A program made the translations under genes and the position numbers. 10,182 bases of DNA from Zygnema cylindricum. Its lineage: Eukaryota; Streptophyta; Zygnematophyceae; Zygnematales; Zygnemataceae. Position 1 is the first letter of the stretch, and each line of letters opens with the position of its first letter. The DNA is taken from the NCBI GenBank assembly GCA_037447655.1, contig JBBHKE010003162.1, forward strand, positions 88,280 through 98,461. Reading direction: 5' to 3'. The notes below the pieces were generated by a model. That model was not told where the DNA came from. It was given only the letters and a program-made list of their open reading frames with translations, and searched no databases. Positions 1 through 8,001 of the stretch are shown piece by piece.

Positions 1-624
1 AAAAGGTAAACTTTTGTCCACATCCTCAATGTCCGACAGAATCGGAGCCATCGAATCTGACGCCGCGACAGCCACTATCTTCCAAGAAACTTTTCTGTTT
101 TTATCGATAATGCCAAAAACTGCCAACGGTTTGACCGGATACACTTCCCCTCTCCCTCCTTCCCTCTCTCCGATTTCCAATACGTCCACCGGAGCCCCAT
201 TTAGCCCCAAATTCCCGCATTTTTCGATCAAATTTTCGGGATCTGCCCAAGTTTGCGGCAAAATTCCATAATTCCATTTACAATTCGTCGCGAAATGGGT
301 CCCCAATTTTCCCTTTTTCGCGAGTTTTAACGGATTAAAGTCTTCGGTTTCGGAAATTTCGAAGCGTGCCCAAGTTTTTTTGGGTGTCGTACAAAAAAAA
401 TTGACGCATCCTTCTCCGACATAGAGGGGAATTTGGTGCCAGGGGGAGAGGGGACGGAATTGGGGGTCGAGAAAAAGCATTCGGTAACGAGGGGTTAAAG
501 GGGTATTAAGGGAGACAGTGTGGGAAATGGGGTTTAGAGGAGGACGGGGAAAAGGGGAGGGAGAGGGCGAGGAGGAGGGAGAGGAGAGGAGGGAGGAGGA
601 GGTGGAGGAATTGGCCGAAGCCAT
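1..624 (-). CDS. Soluble inorganic pyrophosphatase-like protein, 5' part; likely catalytically degenerate
   Basis: The reverse strand is open for 208 codons from ATG at 624-622 to the window edge, without stop or intron; the 3' end lies outside. Family members hydrolyse pyrophosphate to two phosphates with Mg2+. Family landmarks in order: SPWHQIPL (60-67), ARFEI (86-90), KKGKL (103-107), NYGILPQTW (118-126), PVDVLEIG (145-152), GIID (171-174), MAPILSDIEDVDKSLP (192-207). Compared with yeast IPP1, D120 (here D147), D147 (here D174), E58 (here E89), Y93 (here Y119) and K154 (here K182) appear kept. D115 aligns to N142, D117 to A144, D152 to S180 and K56 to R87; R78 and Y89 lie in a shortened loop. 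Residues 1-35 are Ser/Pro-rich and could be a targeting peptide or low-complexity tail. Codon 624 is the first in-frame ATG; I saw no in-frame stop in about 120 nt upstream, so an upstream exon is possible. Family membership is firm; loss of activity is inferred. Confidence 0.9.
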   Translation of the reverse strand, partial: MASANSSTSSSLLSSPSSSPSPSPFPRPPLNPISHTVSLNTPLTPRYRMLFLDPQFRPLSPWHQIPLYVGEGCVNFFCTTPKKTWARFEISETEDFNPLKLAKKGKLGTHFATNCKWNYGILPQTWADPENLIEKCGNLGLNGAPVDVLEIGEREGGRGEVYPVKPLAVFGIIDKNRKVSWKIVAVAASDSMAPILSDIEDVDKSLPF

Positions 625-666
625 GTTGGGTGGGAGGAGAGGACAGGGAAAAAAAAAAAAAAAAAA
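625..666 (-). promoter_or_regulatory. Pyrimidine-rich leader of the pyrophosphatase-like gene
   Basis: Read on the minus strand, an 18-nt T run (666-649) is followed by 24 nt that are almost all C and T (648-625), ending directly at the start codon. It is probably 5' UTR or core promoter. No AG precedes the ATG closely, so a 3' splice or trans-splice acceptor immediately before the start is not supported. The role is inferred from position only. Confidence 0.3.
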
Positions 667-884
667 TAGAAATGAAAGAGATGTAAGTTTTTTAATTTGA
701 ATAAATGTCAATTGGGTGCATGTGAATAGTTGACAGTAATTAAAACAAAATCCAAAAGAAACGACACGAAAGGAAAACATAAAGAAAAAAACAAAATCAA
801 CCGATACTTTTTGTTCCTTTTTTTTTCTGAATGAGAGAATTCTGTGTTTGTCGAATGGAACTGTTTCCCAGTCTAGATTTCCCT
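667..884. other. AT-rich intergenic stretch upstream of the pyrophosphatase-like gene
   Basis: This A-rich sequence (plus strand) has several short A and T runs, for example near 781-791 and 819-827, and no credible open frame. It would hold the promoter of the minus-strand gene, but no specific element could be recognised. Confidence 0.4.
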
Positions 885-1060
885 GTAAAATCCGTACATG
901 TCCTGGGTCTAAATTCGTACATTTTCCTGTATATTTTGTACAATTGTCTTGGGCGTTCCGCTCGCCGTACAGTTATAATTTTGTACTACACCAAAATCCC
1001 ATAAATAGTACAGTATATAAAATTTGTACAGGACCGAATCTCAAAAACGTACACTTTCCT
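885..1060. repeat. Decayed short repeat with a CGTACA core, about 16-29 nt spacing
   Basis: GTAC occurs at 894, 917, 938, 967, 983, 1008, 1026 and 1049, a mean spacing near 22 nt. The flanks repeat loosely as cGTACATtttCCTGTA, best seen in the first three units. A similar arrangement recurs at 8002-8122. It looks like an eroded tandem array. It is not obviously coding: short frames on both strands overlap and resemble nothing known to me. Confidence 0.45.
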
Positions 1061-2160
1061 CCTTTCGTGCAACACCGGACTACGTAGATGAACGATATTT
1101 TTGTTTGTAAAGTGCCAAATCCCGAGAGTCCGGTAAATGCTTTATCGAGCGGACAGGATTCGAATAACGATAACCGTACATGTACAGCCTGGATAGGTGC
1201 ATGGAGTGCCACAAGCAGTTGCCCTGACTCACTCGCGACAAATATAGTACCAACCGACACATTCCTAAGAAGGTAAAAAGTCGTACAATCTAACCGCCGT
1301 GCTGGACAGTACAGTACCGTCGTCGTAGTAGTCGTACAGCAAATGATTCCAATTATACAATTTACGCACTATAACAACTGTACAAATATCAGAAATGCCA
1401 GCTGTAGCGACGTGTAGTTACCCTATTAGAAGCAAGTAAAAGCACATAAATGCGGGCACAAATTCGCCTCGATGTGTACACGAATTACTAAAGAAGTCGG
1501 CCAGATTCGCTCGGGAGATTATCGCATCCGCTGACGCGTTCCTAGCTTCCTAAGAAACTACAGTATGAGTTCGGCAGTCCGCAGAAGGTTAACTTTTATT
1601 CCCGTCTCAAGATCGTTAAACAGGACAAACAGTCAGAAGACTGTACTCTAATCTACTACACAGCGAATCGTTATGTGTCAAATTTTAAATAGTGTTGAAT
1701 AAAATTTACCGTACTTGATGCTAATTAAGAATTTGAAACTTTTCAAAAAAAGGGTGTATTCTAATTTCGGCGTTAATGCTAATTTGGGAACAGCAAAAAT
1801 GGAATATTCTCCGTACGATTATTTACATTAATTATTAATATATGTATCTGCACAAATATAAGAAATCGTACGCTGTCGCGAATTTAAAAAATCCGTACGT
1901 GACATACTAGTTAACGTGTCAGACTAATCCCGTTTTTTTTAGCGCACGTTCCTATGCGTGCGCGTCTGATTTAATTCATTTTTTGTAAATATTCACTTGA
2001 AAAGATACATTTATGTACGGTATGACATCAACCGTACACCACACTATTTGGATTTTACTGTACTTTCGGGCTTTACGCTATTTTGTACGGTACCTTAATT
2101 AACGTCAAGGAAAAATTACAATCATGTATCCTATTTGAAAAAAAACAAACAAAATTTTAA
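1061..2160. other. Non-coding, GTAC-enriched sequence without a recognisable gene
   Basis: No open frame here reads as a known protein. GTAC remains frequent: I count 27 in 841-2100, against about 5 expected for this composition. Examples are 1176, 1182, 1247, 1283, 1309, 1314, 1333, 1380 and 1475. From about 1680 the sequence is more AT-rich and contains eroded pieces of the GCTAATT/AATTAGC repeat family that forms the palindromes further right (for example near 1720-1785). Confidence 0.5.
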
Positions 2161-2163
2161 GAA

Positions 2164-2245
2164 CCCAAATTAGAGTTATTGACACTAAAAACGATTCGCG
2201 GTGTACACCGCCAATCGCTAATAGAGTAAATAACGCTAATTAGGT
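2164..2245. repeat. Foldback palindrome, about 40-bp imperfect arms, centre at 2204/2205
   Basis: The core gcggtgtacaccgc (2198-2211) is a perfect 14-bp palindrome, and 2192-2217 is palindromic with one mismatched pair. Beyond that the two sides continue to pair imperfectly out to about 2164 and 2245, including AATTAG/CTAATT near the ends. The left half (ttactctaKtagcgatt when read as reverse complement) recurs near 2734-2752, so this is a dispersed family. It is probably a MITE-like or foldback remnant. Confidence 0.6.
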
Positions 2246-2341
2246 GCCCTTTTTTCAAAAAAAAAACTTGAAATAAAATCCATAATTCTATTTTTTCCAT
2301 TATTCTAATTAGGGTTTTTTTTCAATTAGCGTTAATAATGG
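2231..2341. repeat. Nested inverted repeat of the AATTAGCGTTA family
   Basis: taacgctaatt (2231-2241) and aattagcgtta (2324-2334) are perfect 11-bp inverted repeats about 80 nt apart. The right half also folds on itself: ccattattctaatt (from about 2298) pairs with aattagcgttaataatgg (2324-2341) with a 3-nt gap. It overlaps the outer arm of the preceding palindrome, so the units are tandem or nested copies of one element type. Confidence 0.5.
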
Positions 2342-2637
2342 AAGTACACTGCGATGGAAATAGTGTGGCGTACGGACAAGGTATCTCCGTACGAAATGGT
2401 ACTTTTTGAATTACAAAGGCATAAAAAGACACTTAACATTATTGCGCACACATGTGAATGTGCACTGGAAGAAAGAGACGCGAACTCGTCGACAAAAATG
2501 ACGTTCTCCTATGTTCGTCCGTCGACCGTATGAACAGCGCGATAGCGTACGAATTGACAGATTTTGTACAAGTACACATATTACTATAGACATCGAAAGG
2601 GCGGGTATTTAATATTTAGGACAACCCAAATTACTGT
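2342..2637. other. No recognisable gene; one short open frame at 2396-2533
   Basis: A plus-strand frame of 45 codons runs from ATG at 2396 to TGA at 2531-2533. Its composition is protein-like but it resembles no family I know, and nothing else supports expression. GTAC is frequent here too (eight between 2101 and 2640). Confidence 0.3.
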
Positions 2638-2639
2638 TA

Positions 2640-2855
2640 GGGATTAATTATATTCATATATGTATATATGTTTTTTTTAATTCCCGATTAGTGTTAAAAA
2701 CGTTAATTTTTATTTACGCTATATATTCATTTACTCTAATAGCGATTAACGGTGAACAGTACAGTACATCGTGAATCGTAATTAGCGTTTTTACGAAAAA
2801 ACGCTAATTACGATTCACGGGGTACAATTCACCTTTCATCGCAATTACCGATAAA
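2640..2855. repeat. Second foldback palindrome with perfect 23-bp inner arms
   Basis: Positions 2770-2792 and 2797-2819 are exact reverse complements separated by a 4-nt loop (acga). Outward the pairing continues imperfectly to about 2735 and 2855 (ggtgaacagtac against gtacaattcacc, then AGCGATTA against CAATTACCG). The left flank, with tactctaatagcgatta, matches half of the 2164-2245 palindrome. A second small fold (gggattaatt with aattccc, about 2640-2687) lies on the left. As RNA this would be a very stable hairpin. Confidence 0.7.
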
Positions 2856-3399
2856 TCTCAACATAATCTAAAAGAACTACAAGAACAAGAAAATGTGGAA
2901 AAACATAGAAAAACGCTAAGAGGGTGGAGTGTGTAAGTTACTACACCCTGCAACGTTTTGTCTTGATATTGCTCTTTCCGCTTATATAATGTTTTTTCTT
3001 TGCTTTTTGAATTGATACCGCCAATTAGAAGATTAAAGTTTTAAGTTCCACTATAAAACTCCATATCAATAATCCAACTTGTGTGCACAAAGAAAAGATG
3101 TTTTAAGTGGTAAAAAGGTATTAGCACTAATAACGACACACTTTAACGTTTGCTTTATGATACTTATTTATATACGAACGAGATGAGGATGATCACAAAT
3201 TAGCGATGAGTACTACATCGGAAAAAAAGCAATTGCCGATGTGACGACGCAAACTTATAGGCGATATACACAAAATTCCCTGAAAACCCATTGTCCCGAT
3301 ATCAATGTGTCAATGAAATACAACACGACACTAAATCACTACTTCGTGTATTCCTCAATACAACAATACCTTGGTATAATGGATTTTTTAAGAGTTTTC
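2856..3399. other. Stretch without recognisable gene or strong repeat
   Basis: The sequence is AT-rich with only short, overlapping open frames on both strands that give no recognisable protein. A weak fold, agggt...accct, lies near 2920-2950. No RNA gene could be recognised. Confidence 0.4.
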
Positions 3400-3637
3400 G
3401 AGAGACAAGGAGGGAGGGTGAGAGGGAGGGAAAGAGAGACAGAGGGAGGGAGATAATGGATCGAAGGCGGGGGGAATAGGGGGAGAGGGACAAAGAGAAA
3501 GGCTGGAGAATAAAGGATCTAATAGAGAAAAGGGGCGAGAGGTAGAGTGAGACAAGGGTGAGGGGGTGAGGGAAGGATAAGGAGAGGGGGAAGGGGGAAC
3601 AAGAGCAAGTGAGAGAGGTAGGAAGTGGAAAAAGAGA
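3400..3637. repeat. Polypurine tract (GAGGGA-like, degenerate)
   Basis: About 240 nt are overwhelmingly A and G on the plus strand, with runs such as gagggagggaaagagaga. Its complement has the same texture as the polypyrimidine block that starts some ten bases further on, so the two could pair over a long distance. It is low-complexity sequence rather than coding. Confidence 0.85.
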
Positions 3638-5697
3638 CTTTACATATCTCCCTCTCCCTCTCCCTCGCCCTCGTCATTTGCCTTTCTATGTATCACTCCC
3701 TCCACTCGCTTTCAAACCTTTTTTTCCCTCCGTCTCTTCCTATTTGTAGCACCCTCCCTCTCCTTATCCTCTCTTCTCTCTTTTCCTCTCTCTCTCTTTC
3801 CCTCTCCCTCTCAATTGCCCTTTCCTTATCCCTCACCCCCTCCTTCACTCATGTCGTCTCCCTCTCCATCTCCCTCTCTTTTTTTGTCTCCCTTGCTAAA
3901 TACTTTTCAATCCCCCTCTCCTTCTTTGACTTTATCTCACTATCTTTATCCTTTTCCCACTCCATTCCCCGATTTTTTTGTTTTCCTCTTCGTCTAATTC
4001 TCTTTCTCGCCCTTCTTCTTGTTACCTTCTCCTCCTCCCTCTCCCTCTTATTCCCTCCTACCTTTTTTTTCCCTTTCCCTCTCCTCCTATCTCTACCTTT
4101 CCCCTTAACTCTTTTTTATTCCCCAATCCCTCTCCCTCTCCTTTGACAATTCTTCTCTTTTTTCCTTTATCGAGCCCACCCTCTACCTCTCTTTCCCCCT
4201 TTCTCTCACCCAATTTTCCTCCCTCTCCCTCTCCATAAATTTCTCCCTCTCTCTTTTCATATGTATCTTTTTATCCTCCCTCTCTCTTTTTGTTTGTTTT
4301 ATACTCTTTCTTTCCTCTCCCTCTTTGTCTTCCACTTACTCTCTCACTCTCACCGTAACTTCTTCCTTTTTTTTTTCTAGTTCTTGCTCCCCTCTCTATT
4401 TCCGTTTTTGTCTCTATTTCCTTTTTGCTTTACCTCTCTGCTCCCCCTCATTTTAATCCTTAATTTGCCTTTCTGTCTCTCTATTTCCCTCGCACTCTTT
4501 TTGTCCCTCTCCTTTTCGTCTCTTTCTTGCTCTCTTCATCTTTGTCCATCTCCCTCCTCCTCTCTCTTTCCCTTTTCCTCCCACTCTCCCTTGTGTTTCC
4601 ATCATTCTTTTCTTTTCCTTCTTCATTTCCCTCTTCCACTCACTCTCATTTTCCCTTTCCTTTTCCAACTCCTTATCCCTCTCCCCTTTTATTTTTCTCA
4701 CCCACTCTTACTCGCCCTATCTATCACGTTTTTTTTTCCTCTCCCTCTCTTTTTTACCACTATTTTTTCCTCCTTGTTCTACCTTTACCACTCCCTCGCC
4801 ATCTCCTTCTCACTCTCCCTCTACTTTGCCCTATCCTCCCCCCTTCAATTTTTTTCATTTTCATGATCCCTTTGTTGAATCCTCTCTTTTCCCCTCTCTC
4901 TACCTCTCTCACTCCTCCCGCTCACCCTCTCCATCCGTCTCCCTGTTCCCCCTTTTTTCCTACTATTTTTTTTTCACTCCTTTCTCTCTTTCTCTTTTTA
5001 ACCCTTTCCTCCTCCCCACTAACTGTATTCTCTCTCCTCCCATCTCCCTTGTTTTATACCTCTCTTTTCCCATCTCCCTTTGCCTCTCCCACTTGCTTTC
5101 TTTTTGCTCCATCTCTTACCCCTCACTCCGCATTTTTACCACCCCCCTCCCTAAAAGTGTCACACGCTTATCCCTTTTTTCACCATTTCCCTTTTCTTCT
5201 CCCTCTTTACGTATCCTTTCCCATGTCCCACGCCACCTAATTTGCTCCTCTCCATCACCTCCCCCCTCTCGTTTTACCTCTCCTCCTCTCCTTCTCCTTT
5301 TTACGCGATTCCCTATTTGTCTTCCCCCCTCTTTTTCTCATTTTTTGGCCTCCTTTTATTTTATTTCTCCTTTGGTCTCTACCACGTTCGTTTATCCTCT
5401 GGCTGTCCTCGCTTCTCCCCACTTTCTCTCTCCCTCTCTTTATGCCTTCCTTCCACAAGATTCGGTTCGCTCTCCCTCTCCCACTCTTTTTCCCTTAACC
5501 TCTTTTTATTGTTTACCCTCTACCTTTCTCTTTCCCCATCCATCTTTCACGTCCTTTGATTCTCTATCTCCCCCACTTCAAGCTCACGTTCCAACTCCCT
5601 CTCTTTGTCGATCTTCCTCCCCTTCTCCACTTTTCATATCTTTCTCCTTTATCTTGCTTCTCTCGCTCCCCTTTTCCCTGCCTTATTCATATCCCTT
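3638..5697. repeat. About 2.05-kb polypyrimidine block, degenerate CTCCCT/TTTCC repeats
   Basis: The plus strand is almost entirely C and T, with scattered single purines. The commonest units are tctccc and ctccct mixed with T runs; no fixed period holds for long. Open frames of 160 to 330 codons exist in all three plus-strand phases (for example 4826-5809), because every stop codon needs a purine. They encode only Ser/Pro/Leu/Phe-rich low-complexity sequence and are not genes. The tract could adopt triplex (H-DNA) conformations; this is inference from composition. Confidence 0.9.
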
Positions 5698-5881
5698 AAG
5701 CGTACGACTTAACTCCATAAACTCTATTGATCTAGGTCGTACACTAAATACAAATTTTAGGATTGTCCTGTTTGGTAACAATAATATATTAATTGCAACA
5801 GTGGTTTAAAGGAACTATTTACTTTGTCACACGTTGTAATCGTACGTAAATGGTTAGCTAATTGACTAGATGGCTATAATA
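5698..5881. other. Unique AT-rich island between two polypyrimidine tracts
   Basis: About 180 nt of ordinary mixed sequence interrupts the pyrimidine-rich stretch. It contains a 7-bp inverted repeat, gtacgac (from about 5701) with gtcgtac (from about 5736), and further GTAC sites. It could be an insertion into the tract, but I found no clear target duplication. Confidence 0.4.
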
Positions 5882-5956
5882 GTTTCCTTCCATCTCCCCC
5901 TTCTCCGCACCCTCACCATCCCTATCCCTTCTTGCTTTCTCCGTCTCCTCACCCGC
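5882..5956. repeat. Short polypyrimidine tract
   Basis: About 75 nt are almost purely C and T, with the same texture as the main block to the left. It is probably a detached part of it. Confidence 0.7.
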
Positions 5957-6113
5957 ATTTTGGTTTCACGTTTTAGGTTTCAGGTTTTGACTTTGGTGTT
6001 TTGAGGTTAGCGCTTCATGGGTATATATCGGGGTACATTTTTAGGTACAACTGATTCGACCGGCACAGCGTAATTGGAGTCTCACATTGCATCATATCGG
6101 TCTTGACACATAG
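5957..6113. other. No recognisable gene; GGTTT-rich start
   Basis: The first 50 nt repeat variations on ggttt/ttagg but keep no exact unit, so they do not qualify as telomeric repeats. The remainder shows nothing I can identify. Its last bases before the next repeat (gacacat) loosely resemble the cacaatgtc sequence next to the second copy of that repeat. Confidence 0.3.
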
Positions 6114-6292
6114 CGTCGATATGAAGGATGCGCTTCGTTGTCGGCACATGGTACTGGATCTAGAAATGGAAAAATTTAGCATGTTAGACAAACTACGTGT
6201 TGGTTCACCGCTTTGGTTACCCGAATAACAATACAATGTTATGAGCATCTCTACTCCTACACTTTTAACGTCATTTTGAGGCCGTTTATTAC
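6114..6292. repeat. 179-bp dispersed repeat, copy A
   Basis: It matches 7038-7216 in the same orientation with about eight substitutions in 179 positions (near 95%). The plus strand holds a 38-codon open frame starting at the gtcgatatgaag end. Four of five differences in that frame change the amino acid, so it is not visibly conserved as protein. This copy lacks the MITE that sits at the right end of copy B. Confidence 0.85.
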
Positions 6293-6580
6293 CTTAATTT
6301 GCTCTCGATTATAAGGGTCACTCTTCAGTCAACTAATGGGAAACTTAGGGTACGTCCCCATGTATTAAAGTACATACTTTTCTCTGTCTTTTTGCCCTAA
6401 AATTCAAGGAACTTTGAAAAAAACTTTAACTGTACGAGAAAATCATTTTTACCAAAGTAAAGTGAACGTCAATTCATACTTTGGATGTACGGCATGTTTG
6501 TCGTTATGTGAACGCATTTTGGCGTTTTCCCCTTTTCGACCCCCAGGCAAGAGAATCCAGCCCAAAAAAAAACTTCATCC

Positions 6581-6605
6581 AAAATCACCTCGAGGGGGTG
6601 ATTTT
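6581..6605. repeat. Hairpin with 9-bp arms
   Basis: aaaatcacc and ggtgatttt pair around a 7-nt loop (tcgaggg). It ends in five bases with four T on the plus strand, but no gene precedes it, so no terminator role is claimed. Confidence 0.5.
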
Positions 6606-6696
6606 AGTTCAAGTACTGCCCAAACAGCGAATGAAAAGCGGACCACGCACGCGCCACACGATTTGTAAAAAATTTGGACGAGGGAGAGTCCTCGCT

Positions 6697-6738
6697 ATTT
6701 TTTTCCGTACCCGTCACGCGCTCTGTACGGAAAAAAAT
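6697..6738. repeat. Hairpin with perfect 14-bp arms and 14-nt loop
   Basis: atttttttccgtac (6697-6710) and its exact reverse complement (6725-6738) flank ccgtcacgcgctct. Each arm carries a TTCCGTAC block, the same GTAC-centred word enriched elsewhere in the window. Function is unknown. Confidence 0.65.
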
Positions 6739-7016
6739 TTGCAGGGGTCTCGGACTTCCACTTGCATTCATGGGTCCTTTACATATTTTTTCGCCGTCGT
6801 CGCCTCTTCTCTCTCCCTCTCACACTATCGCTTGTATCTCACACTTTTTAGAATGAGACAAGACAATGTTGGTATAAAATGAAAGATCTTTAAAAAAAAA
6901 AATTGTTTTTATTTAGGTTTTTATTTAATGGCAAATCGAGTGAGAAAAGTAGAAAAAGCGAAATCGGGAAACCATGGCGGAAAGTTCTTGAATCCGTGAC
7001 GTCGACGTTGTCACAA

Positions 7017-7038
7017 GTGAGCGTGACGTCACAATGTC
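7017..7038. repeat. 22-bp direct repeat, left copy, at the left-arm break
   Basis: This sequence (starting gtgagcgtgacgtcac) is repeated exactly at 8123-8144. The uninterrupted right arm has it once, inverted, at 9592-9613 with two mismatches. It includes the palindrome TGACGTCA. The duplication therefore marks the boundaries of the 1.08-kb insert in the left arm. Confidence 0.85.
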
Positions 7039-7216
7039 GTCGATATGAAGGATGCGCTTCGTTGTCGGCACATGGTACCGGATCTAGAAATGGAAAAAAT
7101 TAGCATGTTATACAAACTGCGTGTTGGTTCACCGCTTTGGTTACCCCAATAACAATACAATGTTATAAGCATCTCTACCCCTACACTTTTAACGTCATTT
7201 TGAGGTCGTTTATTAC
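7038..7216. repeat. 179-bp dispersed repeat, copy B
   Basis: Same orientation and about 95% identical to 6114-6292. It begins directly at the 22-bp duplication and ends where the MITE is inserted, with only the first base of the MITE counted in the match. The two copies lie 924 bp apart. Confidence 0.85.
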
Positions 7217-7440
7217 ATAGTTAAAAAGTAGGTGAAAGTAGGCCCATACAATATGCCTATTGTATGCAAAACATACAATATGACCTTAAGACCCATATTG
7301 TACACCGTCAGATTCGGACGATCGGACGGTCGCTGATCAAAGTAGCGATCTAAGAAGATCACATGAAAAGCCCATAACATAACTTACGATAAAGGCGCCG
7401 ACCAAAGGCCTACCATAAAAACGCCTACTTTTGAACTATG
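7216..7440. mobile_element. 225-bp MITE with 8-bp target-site duplication, hAT-like
   Basis: The outer ends are inverted repeats: catagttaaaaagtaggtg at the left and, reading inwards from the right, catagttcaaaagtaggcg (17 of 19 match); pairing continues to GTAGGCC. The flanks are the same 8 bases, gtttatta, at 7208-7215 and 7441-7448. Copy A of the neighbouring repeat has gtttatta once at the equivalent place. Eight-base duplications are typical of the hAT superfamily. Inside, CATACAATA/TATTGTATG words form further small hairpins (7245-7266). No coding capacity. Confidence 0.85.
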
Positions 7441-7448
7441 GTTTATTA

Positions 7449-7638
7449 TAGTGTTGTGTATCGGTAAGGATTTTCCGATAACCGATATGGGCCATTTTTC
7501 GGGGACCCGATAATCGATATATTGGTACAATATATCGCTATCGGTCATATCGCCGATAAGTAGCCGATAATATCGGTTACTTATCGGCGATAATGCCGAT
7601 AACGATAACTATCGGCGATAACTGTACGAACCGTACAG
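7449..7638. mobile_element. End of a second hAT-like element with subterminal TATCGG/CCGATA cluster
   Basis: It starts TAGTGTTGTGTATCGGT, and TAGTG fits the hAT end consensus YARNG. In the next 165 bp I count five TATCGG (7459, 7539, 7571, 7582, 7610) and six CCGATA (7475, 7482, 7507, 7553, 7564, 7596), the usual look of subterminal transposase-binding repeats. Two strong palindromes are present: 7515-7537 (10-bp arms) and 7548-7592 (22-bp arms, one mismatch). No opposite end (ACAACACTA-like) was seen, so it appears truncated or solo. ctgtacg/cgtacag at 7622-7638 forms a last hairpin. Confidence 0.65.
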
Positions 7639-8001
7639 ATAAATGTATGGCCTGTACACTCATATGTACGTCTTATTCCCCCGACAGTAGCCGGCATAAT
7701 ATATGTACGGCTTTAGTACGGCTCCAGTTAAAGCGATGTACCTTCCACATCCGACGCCGTGGCTTTGTCCCTTTCTTTTTTTAGATCCACTAAAAACCTG
7801 CCACGTGTCATCCATCGACTTTTTTGGCCAAAGCCGCCAAAAAAAGCCATTCTGAGATGTCGGCGCTCACGCTGACCGTCCGCTCTTATTTTATCATTGA
7901 ATGTCGTCCGTTCGATTCTAGCCGCGCGCATAATGTTATTCTGCATCCGTTGTACTTTGAGTCCGTCGTCTTTTTACCGTTTCATGATAATCAGTTTATC
8001 G
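7639..8001. other. Unassigned part of the insert, GTAC-rich at its start
   Basis: Several GTAC sites lie between 7639 and 7720. The rest has short overlapping open frames on both strands with no recognisable product. It could be internal sequence of the hAT-like element. Confidence 0.35.

Larger units (their letters stand above)
6293..6948. other. Unassigned sequence with hairpins and a fragment of the foldback element
   Basis: No credible gene. Positions 6345-6364 (ttagggtacgtccccatgta) match, at 19 of 20 bases, the inner edge of the long inverted repeats at 8400-8381 (reverse) and 9336-9353, so a relic of that element lies here. Two hairpins are listed separately. Overlapping short plus-strand frames (6414-6882) give no recognisable protein. 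Confidence 0.4.

Noticed and set aside
14-271. 85-codon plus-strand open frame
   Set aside because: It is the antisense shadow of the pyrophosphatase-like gene, whose minus-strand frame has clear family motifs.
361-400. Apparent frameshift in the pyrophosphatase-like gene at two homopolymers
   Set aside because: Recounting the runs (8 T and 7 A on the coding strand) keeps a single open frame through this region.
2396-2533. 45-codon plus-strand frame as a small gene
   Set aside because: Nothing beyond an ATG and average composition supports it; frames of this size are expected by chance.
3625-5809. Long plus-strand open frames of up to 327 codons in the polypyrimidine block
   Set aside because: All three phases are open because stop codons need purines, and the products are only Ser/Pro/Leu/Phe-rich low-complexity sequence.
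5957-6010. Telomere-like TTAGG/GGTTT repeats
   Set aside because: No exact unit repeats in tandem; the spacing and bases vary.
7890-7925. tRNA-like T-arm (gttcgattc)
   Set aside because: The flanking bases do not form a 5-bp stem, and no matching acceptor stem or A box was found upstream.
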